Shown: positions 44,022 through 53,080 of the stretch, piece by piece
Numbering within the stretch: position 1 is the first letter of the stretch
Layout: every line of letters starts with the position of its first letter
Assembly: GCF_018332695.1 (NCBI RefSeq)
Contig: NZ_BOQN01000022.1
Span: 62,001-126,000 of the forward strand
DNA: 64,000 nucleotides
From: Paractinoplanes toevensis
GTDB taxonomy: Bacteria > Actinomycetota > Actinomycetes > Mycobacteriales > Micromonosporaceae
Direction: 5' to 3'
The notes under the pieces: model-generated
Told to the model about the DNA's origin: nothing
Seen by the model: only the letters and a program-made list of their open reading frames with translations
Databases searched by the model: none
Made by a program: the position numbers and the translations under genes

Positions 44022-45461
44022 TCAGTGGTAGGCGGCGGTGACGATGCTGGCCTGGACGGCGTTCTCGGTCGCGTCGCTGGGGAAGCCGGCGGTGATGGCG
44101 CCCTCGAAGAACTCACCCTGACCACTGACGCTGTTGTCGCCACCGGTGCCCAGCAGTAGCGAACTGTCGGTCTTCATCGGCGAATATCCCTTGGGCAAGG
44201 CGCCGGAGTACGGCGTGGTCAATCCGCCACTGGCCGCATTGCCGTACTTGAGGGTGAAGTTGCTGGTGCCGTTGTTCTTCTCCCACGCCGAGACGAAGGG
44301 GAAATGCACGCCGGAGTTGTTCGGGTCCTTGTTGGAGCCGCTGGCGGTGTGGTACATGCCGTTCTCCAGGTCGGCTTCGACCCACGGACCGCTGCCCACG
44401 CAGTTCTTGAACCAGCACGCCGTGCCCCACTCGATCGCGTTCATCGTCGCGTTGCCGGTGTCGGTGTGCGTGTTCTCGCCGCTGCCGTAGTCGAAACAGC
44501 ACCACTGGTTTACGTAGTTCGACGACGTGATCATGTAGATGCCCTCGGGCTGCGAGCCGGTCGGGGCGTTCTTAGCGTGGTCGACCCGATAGCCGACTCC
44601 CTGGGTGACCTTCACGCCGTACACCTTGTGGCCGCCGACGGTGACCGGCAGCGCCTTCGCGTCCGCACCCACGTCCGCGCCGTTGGGGCCGGGTCCCTTC
44701 CAGTAGCCGCCCCACGAGATCGGCAGATCGTTGTGATTGGTGCTCTGGTCATAGATCTTCGTGATGGTGCACGACGTGTTCGCGCAGAACGAGTCCTGCG
44801 TTGCCGCGTTGGCGACGCCGTCGGCCGACAGCAGACCCACATTGGTGTACGCCCTGTCGGACGCCCGCTGCACCTGGTAAAGCGGCCCGTTGTAGGACGC
44901 GAACAGTGCTCGGGTCGTGCTGTGCGCGCCGATGCACGGCGTACCACCGGCGGCGTAGATGTCACAGGCCTGCTGCGCCGGCGGCGGTGTCGTCGGACCG
45001 CTACCGGTCGGCGACGGGCTCTGGTCGGTCGGGGTGACGCTCGGCGAGCCGGTCACCTGGCCGCTGCAGGGAATGCCGTTGAGGGTGAAGCCGCCGGGGA
45101 CCGGGTTGGCGATGTTGTTCCACGCGCCGTTGAACCCGAACGAGACCGTCCCACCGGCCGGGATGCTGCCGTTGTAGGCCGCACTGGTGACCGTCACGGC
45201 CGAGCCCAGCTGCGAGTAGGAACCGTTCCACAGCTGGGTCACGGTCTGCCCGGCGCCGAACGACCAGGACACCTGCCAGCCATTGATCGCATCACCGAGG
45301 TCGTGCACGGCCACTGAGGCGCCGAAGCCGTCCGGCCACTGCGAACTGATCGCGTACGTCACCTCGCACCCCACCGCGGCGTGCGCGGCAGTTGCGGTGA
45401 CGACACCGGCGGCGGACAGAGCAGACGCGGTGGCAGCTGCCACCACCCACCGACGTTTCAT
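44022..45461 (-). CDS. secreted CBM2-GH54 alpha-L-arabinofuranosidase
   Basis: A 479-residue exoenzyme: signal peptide (1-28), N-terminal CBM2 (about 30-130), Ser/Thr/Pro linker, then a GH54 catalytic domain (about 163-479). GH54 marks: CDIYAAGGTPCIGAHSTTRA, LFASYNGPLYQVQRASD, CTITKIYDQSTNHNDL, QWCCFDYGSGENTHTD and GPWVEADLENGMY. GH54 releases arabinose from arabinan and arabinoxylan; it is best known from fungi, and a CBM42 often follows, which is replaced here by an N-terminal CBM2. First gene of the operon, with a 16-bp palindrome 110 bases upstream. Confidence 0.92.
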   Translation of the reverse strand: MKRRWVVAAATASALSAAGVVTATAAHAAVGCEVTYAISSQWPDGFGASVAVHDLGDAINGWQVSWSFGAGQTVTQLWNGSYSQLGSAVTVTSAAYNGSIPAGGTVSFGFNGAWNNIANPVPGGFTLNGIPCSGQVTGSPSVTPTDQSPSPTGSGPTTPPPAQQACDIYAAGGTPCIGAHSTTRALFASYNGPLYQVQRASDRAYTNVGLLSADGVANAATQDSFCANTSCTITKIYDQSTNHNDLPISWGGYWKGPGPNGADVGADAKALPVTVGGHKVYGVKVTQGVGYRVDHAKNAPTGSQPEGIYMITSSNYVNQWCCFDYGSGENTHTDTGNATMNAIEWGTACWFKNCVGSGPWVEADLENGMYHTASGSNKDPNNSGVHFPFVSAWEKNNGTSNFTLKYGNAASGGLTTPYSGALPKGYSPMKTDSSLLLGTGGDNSVSGQGEFFEGAITAGFPSDATENAVQASIVTAAYH

Positions 45462-45570
45462 GAGGACCTCCTAGCGAGCAGGACGGACCCGCTTTCGCGC
45501 GTTCGGACGGGACGGCCGGGCACCGCGGGATGCGCTCGGCTCACCGGTAGAGCGGATATTTCCCGTCCTG

Positions 45571-45586
45571 CTGGGAGCGCTCCCAG
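45571..45586. promoter_or_regulatory. CebR-box-like perfect palindrome
   Basis: CTGGGAGCGCTCCCAG is a perfect 16-bp palindrome and contains the full TGGGAGCGCTCCCA consensus bound by the LacI-family repressor CebR in Streptomyces. It lies 110 bases upstream of the GH54 gene. Control by a cello-oligosaccharide-responsive repressor is inferred; no cebR gene is in the window. Confidence 0.75.
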
Positions 45587-45833
45587 TCAGCTGATGTCAT
45601 ATTGCCAGGAGATTTCCAAGTATTCAATAGAGTCGATCAATTTTGGTTTACCGGCGATCAATCGGAGATGTGCCGGGACAGGGGCTGGTGAGCATCCGGC
45701 GTCGAACCGATTCGACATGCTTGCGGGTCCTGCTCCCAGGCGGATCTGTTGATCCGTTACCTCGACGCCAGCGGCAGGGTCGCGAGCGGGGACGCCGACC
45801 AGCTCGGAGCCTGGACTGATCGATGACCGTCAC

Positions 45834-45863
45834 TTGACATGCATCACACGTATGACCTATGTT
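45834..45863 (+). promoter_or_regulatory. sigma-70-like promoter
   Basis: TTGACA (45834-45839) and TATGTT (45858-45863) with an 18-base spacer in an AT-rich pocket, reading rightward. No obvious gene starts within 200 bases, so its product may be a short transcript or the hypothetical gene at 46102. Confidence 0.4.
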
Positions 45864-46101
45864 TCAGTCACGTTGCGCTTCGTAGGGTCGAACCGATTCG
45901 CGGCCAAATCGGGACGTCAATCGGCGAGAGTAGGCAAATAGGAACTGGCAACCTGGTGTCTGACGGAATTGGCGTGACGCCCGCACGCATTTTTCGGCCG
46001 GTTTTTCTTCGTGCCGGGTTCGCATTCTTTGCGGCGCTATTCACCCAACTGAACCTGGAGGCACCGCGCATCGTTTTCGATCTCTTGGCCGGCGGGCGAG
46101 G

Positions 46102-46635
46102 ATGTTCGCCGTCAGCGCCAGCGTGCTGCTGTCCGGCGCCGTGGGCGTGACCGGGCAGGCGAGCCAAGCCACCGGCGGAGCGAAACGGGCCGTTGATCCG
46201 GTGCGTGCCGCTGTCGCCGAGGCCGGCGTCCGATCGGCCGACCTGCTCTGGAATGACCCGGTCATCACTCGCCTTCCCCGCACGGCCGAAGGCATCAACG
46301 CTCTCGGCATCCTGGTTCGCGAACTGCCGAAGGTCCAGCAGTTGCCGCGACGCCTCGACCGCCTCCGAGCCGACCTGACCGAACTGCAGAAACGAGCCCG
46401 ACTGGCCCAGAAGGCAGCCAGCATCAGAGCCTGCGACAAGCTCATCGAGGAATCATCGCGTCCATTGGCAAGACGCAGAACCGGCCCGGTGGGGCTTCCC
46501 GTGAGTGCTGCCGTCCTCGCGCTCTACTGGACACCACCCTTGCCTCTGACGTCTACACCCCGGATGGTCGTTCGAACTGCGGGTCTACGAATGGGACTTC
46601 CGGGGACGGGCGGGCCGCTCCGGCATCGGCCATGA
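46102..46635 (+). CDS. hypothetical protein with N-terminal hydrophobic segment and coiled coil
   Basis: A 177-residue frame I do not recognise. It begins with a hydrophobic stretch (MFAVSASVLLSGAVGVTGQA) and contains a basic, Leu-rich helix (LPRRLDRLRADLTELQKRAR) suggesting a coiled coil around residues 78-115. The last 50 residues look non-coding. A hydrophobic stretch in another frame just upstream (FLRAGFAFFAALFTQLNL) suggests a frameshift in a once longer membrane protein. Low confidence that it is expressed. Confidence 0.3.
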   Translation: MFAVSASVLLSGAVGVTGQASQATGGAKRAVDPVRAAVAEAGVRSADLLWNDPVITRLPRTAEGINALGILVRELPKVQQLPRRLDRLRADLTELQKRARLAQKAASIRACDKLIEESSRPLARRRTGPVGLPVSAAVLALYWTPPLPLTSTPRMVVRTAGLRMGLPGTGGPLRHRP

Positions 46636-47123
46636 TGAGCTTCGATGCGTCGGCGGGCAGCGCCCGCGTCAGGATCGCGTGCAGCCGGTCGAGGACCTCT
46701 GCATGGCCGGGCTGGTGGTCGTGGCCCTGGATGCCGGGTCCGATATAGGCACGCTTCGGGATATCCGGGTCGGCGGCCTGGGCGGCGAGCTCGTCGACGG
46801 ATGCGTGCGAGTCGGGCAAGCCCGTTTGACGAGCCAGCCGGATCGGGCGTGGATCAGTTCCGTGATCGGCTGCTGGTCGTGAGGGCGCGCGGACCGCACG
46901 TGCAGGGCGGTGGTCGGGTGCTCGGCGCACCGAGCATGGTCGCTGCAAGGCGACGAGCCAGGGACATGGTCCCTCCGGATTTCGCTGCGTGGCCAGCACT
47001 GTTACCCGGCCGGTAACGCTATGGGAGGCAGTCATAAACCCATGTCGATAGGGCGGCCACACCCCGGCCGCCCGTCCGCGTCGTGTCCCAACTCGTGCCA
47101 CCGGAGGTGTGGCGCGGCGAATA
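46636..47123. other. intergenic stretch, no supported gene
   Basis: A minus-strand frame ending at 46553 has one protein-like patch (IPKRAYIGPGIQGHDHQPGH, then LHAILTRALPADASK) but a low-complexity N-terminus; I cannot name it and treat it as probable debris. Confidence 0.3.
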
Positions 47124-47279
47124 CACGACCCGTACCGCTTGGCGCACTACGAACGCAATCCGGCGGTGTCCGAGGAATTGATCCGCTGGGTTGCCATCAA
47201 CCAGATGCTGGGCCGCCTCAACCGCGGCGGTCCGGCCCGCCGCCAGGAACGCCGGCAAGCCGGACCAGCAGCCCTTTAA
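47124..47279 (+). pseudogene. C-terminal remnant of an IS5-type transposase
   Basis: Reads HDPYRLAHYERNPAVSEELI then RWVAINQMLGRLNRGGP and a stop. The pattern D/H-Y-E-R-x-x-x-x-S-E-x-x-I-x-W-A-A-I-x-x-M-x-R-R-L is the usual end of actinobacterial IS5-family transposases. No other part of the element is visible. Confidence 0.5.
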
Positions 47280-47303
47280 AAAGAACCAGTCAGGCACGCG
47301 ATA

Positions 47304-48503
47304 CTAGGAGATGGTCACTGAGTCGATGTTGGCGGCGCCGACTGCGGTGGTGCCGGTGACCCGGATGGTGTTGGTGCCCGCGGTCAACGGGACCGAGATG
47401 GATGCGGTGGACCAGGTGTCCCAGTTGGCGGTGGTCGGGAAGTTCAGAGTGCCGCGCGAGGTGCCGTTGACCGAGATGGTCGCCGGCCGCGCCACGGTTG
47501 TCCCGTCGGCGTACCGGAAGGTCAGGGTCTTGGTGCCGGCGGCGGTCGCGGTGACCGGGATGTCGATGTACCCGCCGACCGCATTGGCCGGGTTGGCGAA
47601 GCCGGTGCCGGTGAAGCCGAGGTGGTTGGAGTCGAACGTGCCACCGGCGGACAGGGTGCCGGTCTCCGCCTCGACCACCGTGCCACCCGGCGGTGTGGTC
47701 GGGGGTGTGGTGGGCGTGCCCATGCTGGTGCCGAGGCTGTCCAGGGCCTTCTGGACCAGGGCCTGGGTGTTGGTGTTGAGGTTGGCGTTGCTGCCGTTCA
47801 CGACCCAGGACGAGCCGGAGAACATCACCACGGTCACACCGTTGTCGACACCACCGGTGGTGCCGCTGCTGGGGATGCCGAGCAGCTGGGCCGCCTTGAC
47901 CGACGCCTCGCCCAGTTCGCGGGAGTCGTTGTCCGAGGTGGTCTGGCTGTTCGCGGTCTGCGTGTCGCCGAAGATCGAGCCGATGACCTTGCCGTTGTAG
48001 AACATCAGCGCGAACTGCCGCCCCGTCATGCCGCGCTCCTTGAAGAAGAAATGCGGGCAGGGGGACGTACGATCCCAGCAGTCATCGCCCAGCACGTAGA
48101 ACGGCACCCGGTGCGCGCCGAGGGCCTGGCCGTTGCTGTCCGACCAGGTCGTCTCGCCTTGGTGATCGGGATCAGGGTCGGAGTCGCTGCCGTCCGTGTC
48201 GATGGCCATGCCCGAGGAGTAGGCGTAGACGCCCGTCGCGACCTGGTACACGTTCACGTTCTGGGCCCGGGTCATGGTGTTGATGTGCGGCTTGGAGTTG
48301 ACCTTCTTCGCGGTCGTCATGTTCGCCTGGACGCCGGCCAGGATCTCGGCGGGCGTGAACGAGGCTGCGGCCGGCGCGGCGACTGAGTCCGGGCCGGCAG
48401 TGGTCTGCGTCGTGGCGGCATCGGCGGTCTTGATGGCGAGCGGGGCGGCTAGGACGAGAGCCGCGGCGGCTGCCACGGCGAAGCGCGTACGGGGCGTGGA
48501 CAT
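47304..48503 (-). CDS. secreted GH75 chitosanase with CBM6/35-type module
   Basis: A 399-residue endo-acting chitosanase. Signal peptide (1-29), GH75 domain (about 48-255) with YSSGMAIDTDGSDSDPDPDH (catalytic acidic residues), VPFYVLGDDCWDRTSPCPHF, RQFALMFYNGKVIGSIFGDT and ELGEASVKAAQLLGIPSSGT, then a Thr/Pro linker and a beta-sandwich carbohydrate-binding module of the CBM6/35 type (about 277-399: VVEAETGTLSAGGTF ... GGYIDIPV). GH75 is common in fungi and a minority of actinomycetes. A 19-bp palindrome lies 25 bases upstream of the start. Confidence 0.92.
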   Translation of the reverse strand: MSTPRTRFAVAAAAALVLAAPLAIKTADAATTQTTAGPDSVAAPAAASFTPAEILAGVQANMTTAKKVNSKPHINTMTRAQNVNVYQVATGVYAYSSGMAIDTDGSDSDPDPDHQGETTWSDSNGQALGAHRVPFYVLGDDCWDRTSPCPHFFFKERGMTGRQFALMFYNGKVIGSIFGDTQTANSQTTSDNDSRELGEASVKAAQLLGIPSSGTTGGVDNGVTVVMFSGSSWVVNGSNANLNTNTQALVQKALDSLGTSMGTPTTPPTTPPGGTVVEAETGTLSAGGTFDSNHLGFTGTGFANPANAVGGYIDIPVTATAAGTKTLTFRYADGTTVARPATISVNGTSRGTLNFPTTANWDTWSTASISVPLTAGTNTIRVTGTTAVGAANIDSVTIS

Positions 48504-48527
48504 GGGCGGGGGCCCTTTCCGTCAATA

Positions 48528-48546
48528 GTTAGTAAGTCTTATTAAC
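48528..48546 (-). promoter_or_regulatory. palindromic operator upstream of the chitosanase gene
   Basis: GTTAGTAAGTCTTATTAAC is an inverted repeat of 9-base arms (8 of 9 pairs) around one base. Its size and TTAG...TAAC form resemble the operator type upstream of actinomycete chitosanase genes controlled by the ROK-family repressor CsnR. Assignment is from pattern memory and position. Confidence 0.5.
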
Positions 48547-48803
48547 GGATACCGGTCCCCGCTCACATGGGTAACAATCTTTAGAAAAATTTAAGACTAT
48601 GGATGAGTCGGCGTTCGCCACCTTGACGGGGAGCCGATCTTCAGGCTCGTGGATCAGTCCGGGTAGTGCGCCTGTCAGCCGCGGTCCCGCCGGCCGACTC
48701 CTCGATCTCAGCGACGGCCGAGATCGCCGCCGCGGTTCCGGAACTGAGATGTCTGTCGATCTTTCTATGACGTCCGGTAGCGTCTCCCCTGTTGATACTT
48801 ATT

Positions 48804-48813
48804 CACATATGTG
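48804..48813. promoter_or_regulatory. palindrome CACATATGTG in the GH30 promoter region
   Basis: Perfect 10-bp palindrome 34 bases upstream of the GH30 start, followed by a CATGTG half-copy at 48823-48828, inside an AT-rich segment. Possible operator; the rest of 48547-48846 shows no gene. Confidence 0.4.
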
Positions 48814-48846
48814 GATGTCACCCATGTGTAGAACTAGGAGTCAGGG

Positions 48847-51030
48847 ATGCTTCCTTCCGTCACGGCTGCGTTCGTCGCCAGAGTGGCAGTCGGTGCCGTG
48901 CTGATCACAGCGGCGCCGTCATCCGGCCATGTCACGCGTGGTCCGGCGGTGACCGGCACCTACAGCACCGGGAGCAACGCGGCCTGGAAACCGTTGCCCA
49001 CCGTGCACCTGCAACGCGGCCGGCCCGCGGCGGACGCCACGGTCGTCATCGACCCGAGCCAGGTCCGCCAGCGATACACCGGACTCGGTATGTCGCTGGA
49101 CGAGACCGCGGTATCCAACCTGTGGAAGCTGACGCCGCAGAACCGGGAGAAGGCGATCAAGCTGTTGGCCGACCCGAGGACCGGTGCCGGACTGGACCGG
49201 TTCCGGCTGACCATCGGCAGCCCGGACGTGATCGAGCACCTGCCGTTCGCCTCGTACGACGACAACCTTCCGGCCGGAGTCACCGCCGACCCCGAGCTGA
49301 CGTACTTCTCCATCCAGCGCGACATCGACCAGCACATCGTGGACACCGCGCGGCTGATCCTGAAGTACAACCCCCGGGCCACGTTCTTCGCCTCGGCGTG
49401 GAGCGCACCGGCCTGGATGAAGACCAACAACCTGTTCCGCGGTGAGTCGGACGGCAAAGGCCACCAACTCGGCAAGCTGCGCGACGAGTACATCGACGTG
49501 TTCGCGCGGTACTACGTCAAGTACCTCCAGGCGTACGCGCGGCAGGGCATCCACATCGACGCCATCACCATGCTCAACGAGCCGACCATCGACGTGATCT
49601 ACCCGGGCATGGACATCACCTGGCAGCAGCAACAGATCCTCGCCAAGGCGATCAAGCGCGAATTCAAGGCGGCCCACCTACCGACCCAACTGTGGGTGTT
49701 CGACTACAACTTCGCCAACTGGAAGGACCCGAACCCCAACGCCAAGAATCTGTACCGGATCTTCGACGACCCGGGCGCGCGGGCGGCGTCGGACGCAATC
49801 GCGTTCCACCCGTACTCGGGAAATCCGGTGGTGATGCGCGACGCGGCGGCGGAATACCACCTTCCGGTGCACATGACCGAGACCAGCGACCTGCAGCCGG
49901 ACACGATGCTGAACTTCTTCCGGTTGAACGCCGGCTCGTACATCCTCTGGGCGCAGGTCACCGACCAGGACGGCGGCACACTGCACTGGACGCACTCGCG
50001 GGACAACAACATCGACTGGGACGAGGTCGGCCGCACCACGAAGTGGCCGGACCGCATGGTGAAGGTCAACACCGAGACCAGGACCTTTTCCGTACGCGAC
50101 GAGCTGTACCAGATCGGTCAGATCTCCCGGTACCTCGACCAGGGCGACGTACGCATCGAGTCGTCCGGGCCCAACGGTGGCGTCAGCAACATCGCGTTCC
50201 GGGACCAGCACGACAACTGGGTGACCGTGGTCCGCAACAGCAACGCGGCGGCCACCCGGGTCCGGGTTGTGCTCGACGGCCGCTCATTCACAGAGATGGT
50301 GCCGGCCGGCGCAGTCGCCACCTTCCGCTGGCACGCCGACGTCTCGCCCGACCCGCACAACCACGCACCGACCCTGGCCGCCGTACCGGACCTCACCGCC
50401 GACCAGTTCAGCCCGCTTCAGGTCGAACTGCACGGCGCCGACGCCGACCGGGACCGCCTGACCTACTACACCTCCGATGCCCCGGACGGCGTCACCGTCG
50501 ACCCGGACACCGGCCGGCTCACGATCAGCGCAACCACCTCCGGCATCCGGAACTTCACCGTGACCGTCACCGACAACACCGCAAGCACGTCGGTTCCGGT
50601 ACACCTGACCGTCCGACCCCATGCCGCGGCACTGGGCGAACTGATCGAGGCCGAGTCGTACGCCGGACAGAGCGGTTGGACCGAGGGCAGCACGCAGTTC
50701 GTGGAGAACGTCCCGGCCGCGAGCGGCGGCCACGACGTCGGGTACACCGCGGCCGGCCGCTGGCTGACCTACCGCGTCGACGTCCCGGCGGCCGGCCGCT
50801 ACGACCTCGAACTCCGCGTCGCCAACGGATCCGGCTCGACCGCACCGGACGCGGTGTCACTGCGAGACACAGCGGATAAAACGTTGGCCATCGTTTCAGT
50901 ACCGGCCACCGGCGGCTGGACCACCTACCAGTCGATACACACGCCGGTCGACCTGGTCGTCGGCGACCAACTGGTCAAAATCTTCTGCGAGACCGGCAAC
51001 TTCAACCTGGACTACCTGCGGATCTCCTGA
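48847..51030 (+). CDS. secreted GH30 glycosidase with Ig-like domain and CBM6
   Basis: A 727-residue exoenzyme. Signal peptide (1-28), GH30 barrel and side beta-structure (about 60-495): RYTGLGMSLDETAVSNLWKL, FRLTIGSPDVI, acid/base Glu in DAITMLNEPTIDV, nucleophile Glu in PVHMTETSDLQ, SAWSAPAWMKTN. Then a cadherin/Ig-like putative domain (about 505-592) and a C-terminal CBM6 (about 597-727: ELIEAESYAGQSGW, AAGRWLTYRVDVPAAGRYDL). Resembles the glucosylceramidase-like branch; substrate may be a beta-1,6-glucan, beta-glucoside or xylan. AGGAG lies six bases before the ATG. Confidence 0.9.
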   Translation: MLPSVTAAFVARVAVGAVLITAAPSSGHVTRGPAVTGTYSTGSNAAWKPLPTVHLQRGRPAADATVVIDPSQVRQRYTGLGMSLDETAVSNLWKLTPQNREKAIKLLADPRTGAGLDRFRLTIGSPDVIEHLPFASYDDNLPAGVTADPELTYFSIQRDIDQHIVDTARLILKYNPRATFFASAWSAPAWMKTNNLFRGESDGKGHQLGKLRDEYIDVFARYYVKYLQAYARQGIHIDAITMLNEPTIDVIYPGMDITWQQQQILAKAIKREFKAAHLPTQLWVFDYNFANWKDPNPNAKNLYRIFDDPGARAASDAIAFHPYSGNPVVMRDAAAEYHLPVHMTETSDLQPDTMLNFFRLNAGSYILWAQVTDQDGGTLHWTHSRDNNIDWDEVGRTTKWPDRMVKVNTETRTFSVRDELYQIGQISRYLDQGDVRIESSGPNGGVSNIAFRDQHDNWVTVVRNSNAAATRVRVVLDGRSFTEMVPAGAVATFRWHADVSPDPHNHAPTLAAVPDLTADQFSPLQVELHGADADRDRLTYYTSDAPDGVTVDPDTGRLTISATTSGIRNFTVTVTDNTASTSVPVHLTVRPHAAALGELIEAESYAGQSGWTEGSTQFVENVPAASGGHDVGYTAAGRWLTYRVDVPAAGRYDLELRVANGSGSTAPDAVSLRDTADKTLAIVSVPATGGWTTYQSIHTPVDLVVGDQLVKIFCETGNFNLDYLRIS

Positions 51031-51362
51031 CCCGACGGCCGAGCTCCGGCGCCATGCCCGGCGCGGAGAAGTCCTTCTTCGGTCTTGGGTGGTGGTACGC
51101 GGTCCATCGGCGACGTCTCGATCTCTTCCTCGCCGACGAGCCACATGAAGGTCACGTTCGCACACCAGCGATCAGGCAGATTGCAGAGAGGAACACCTGG
51201 TCAACGCCATCTTCACGAGACGCTACGCGCACCGGAAGACCGACGCCGCACTCCCCCACTTACCGGCAAGATGAACGCGATAAACAACGACTCGGCAAAC
51301 CGTACGCGCGTTCGGGCAAAAATGCGTGTCACGGAGAACCGGAAGCATTCACGGCAGGAAAT
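51031..51362. other. intergenic stretch, no gene recognised
   Basis: Open frames on both strands lack domain-like sequence; the right part becomes AT-richer toward the tRNA-derived site. Confidence 0.4.
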
Positions 51363-51391
51363 GTGAAAGGCCAGCTAAGCTGGCCTTTCAC
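51363..51391 (-). terminator. perfect hairpin downstream of the tRNA-Pro 3' half
   Basis: GTGAAAGGCCAGC / GCTGGCCTTTCAC with a 3-base loop, 13-bp perfect stem. On the minus strand it directly follows the tRNA-like 3' end, as expected for the native terminator of the tRNA gene. Confidence 0.75.
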
Positions 51392-51395
51392 AAAG

Positions 51396-51437
51396 TCGGG
51401 CTGACAGGATTTGAACCTGCGACCCCTTGACCCCCAG
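51396..51437 (-). tRNA. 3' half of a tRNA-Pro(GGG) gene: attachment site remnant, not a complete tRNA
   Basis: On the minus strand: anticodon loop CTGGGGG, right anticodon-stem arm TCAAG, variable region, T-arm GCAGGTTCAAATCCTGT and acceptor strand CAGCCCG plus discriminator A. The expected left half (acceptor CGGGCTG, D-arm, left anticodon arm) is absent: sequence beyond 51437 does not pair. Breaking inside the anticodon loop is the classic product of tyrosine-integrase insertion. Anticodon GGG is inferred from the loop. Confidence 0.75.
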
Positions 51438-51920
51438 GACATGAAAGGCCCAGCGACGTGCTCACAAACGTTTTACCAGGTCACCGAAAAGCATACCAGC
51501 CCGAGTAAAGGTGTCGCTACCAACCACCTCCCGACGGACCTATCGCAACGCCCCTACCAGCAGGTTTGCCGCTCTACTTCCCCCAGCGGTGTTCTCACGA
51601 GCGCTTAGCAGTGTTTTACCGGCGCTCGAGCAGACTAATTTAGACCAGCGAGCGGCGTGCTAACCCGATATGGGAGAGAACCCTTGACTCGGCAACCGAT
51701 TCCCCGCGACAAGGTCTTCTTTCGAAAAGGTACTTTCCGTCAATCCTTATCAGGGATCGATCGCGTTTTGACAATTCTCAGGAACCTCCTTTACTCGAAA
51801 TCCGTCGACGCTCAACCGGGCTTGCGACAGAACCATCGCCGCCCCCGCAGGCGGGCGAGTTTCGGAATCCTTCTGTGCCGCGCCTGCGGTGCGTACCACC
51901 GGATAAAAACGTTCCGGGCC
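51438..51920. other. stretch between attachment site and integrase, no gene
   Basis: Lower-GC, stop-rich DNA with no supported gene. A weak promoter-like TTGACA (51768-51773) with TTTACT 17 bases on reads rightward. Such spacing between att and int may contain integrase arm-binding sites; I see no clear repeats. Confidence 0.35.
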
Positions 51921-53080
51921 TCAGCCGGTGCGCATCTCCGCAGAGGTACCCGCCTCAGGGAGAAGACTTGTGGTGCAGCCTGCCCAGTTCCGCAGCGTCC
52001 TTGGCTGAACTTCCGGTGCTGTCATCAGTTCGGCGATCCGGTCCGTCGCCTGAAGACGCCGGGCCGCGCTGAGCCTGGCGTAGTAGCGCATGAGCGTGGC
52101 CGGATCATGACCGAGACGCTCGGCGACCTCGTGGACGCCATAGCCGGCGTCCAGCAGAGTCGACGCGATCAGATGCCGAATCTGATGCGGGCCGATCGGC
52201 CGGACGTTCGCAGCCTCGGCCAGCTGGTTGAACCGGTCGCTGAGGTTGTCTGGTCGGACCGGCTGGCCCCAACGGCCGGCGAACACATACCGGGACGCCG
52301 GCCCTGCTCCGAGCGGCCCGAGCAGGTCGAGTGTCGCCGGGTCGAGGACCAGCGTGCGGACACCGTTGTGCGACTTCGGCGGCTTTACCCGAACCCGGCT
52401 CCCCGGATCCTCGACCACCAGCTGCCGCCGCACCGTCAACGTGCCCTGCACCGGCTCCAGATCACCGCAGCGTAGACCGCACAGCTCGCCACGCCGTAGA
52501 CCAGTCACCAGCAGCAATCGCCACAACGGATCAGACGATCATCGCCGACGTGGTCTCCGAAGCTTCGGGCCTCTGCGAGCGACCACACCGGTCGTTCGTT
52601 GTCGCTCTCGCGCGGCTTACGCGCACCCAAGGTCCGGCCGACCTGCTCCGCGAACGCCTTCGCCAACACCAGATTCAGCGTTCGCAGGGTGGTACGGGAG
52701 TAGCCGCACCCTTCCAGCTCCCGGTAGGCGCGTTCGACCATCCGGGCACTGAGCCGAGACGCTCGCACACCGCCCACGTATGGGTAGATCAGACCGAACA
52801 GCCACCGGTAGCCGTACACCGTGTTCGGCTCGAGTTCCTGCTCCCGAGACAGAACCCAGCCATCACAGATGTTCTGCACGCTGTCCCTGAGCCGCGGTTT
52901 CGGACGCCGAGCGTCCCGCTGCCGACACAACCGGCTGTACTCGGTTTTCGCCGCCTTCTCCGTGGTGAAGCTGGACCGCCGGGCCTGCACCCGAATCCCT
53001 TCGTGGTCACGGCCCATCTCCAGCCGGAACCCGAACCGCCCTGTCACCGGATCTTGAACAATCGCTTCGGTATCGGACAC
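51921..53080 (-). pseudogene. tyrosine-recombinase integrase, frameshifted in the middle
   Basis: The N-terminal frame (53080 to about 52515) holds an arm-binding-like start (VTGRFGFRLEMGRDHEGIRV) and SAM-like core-binding helices (LSARMVERAYRELEGCGYSR, TLRTLNLVLAKAFAEQVGRT). The catalytic half is in another frame: LLLVTGLRRGELCGLR (first Arg), PHQIRHLIASTLLDAGYGVH (HxxR), AERLGHDPATLMRYYARL (His and Tyr). One lost base near CGTCTGATC (about 52520) accounts for the switch; complete catalytic residues remain on both sides. It is oriented toward the tRNA-Pro half-site, the normal partner. Confidence 0.82.
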
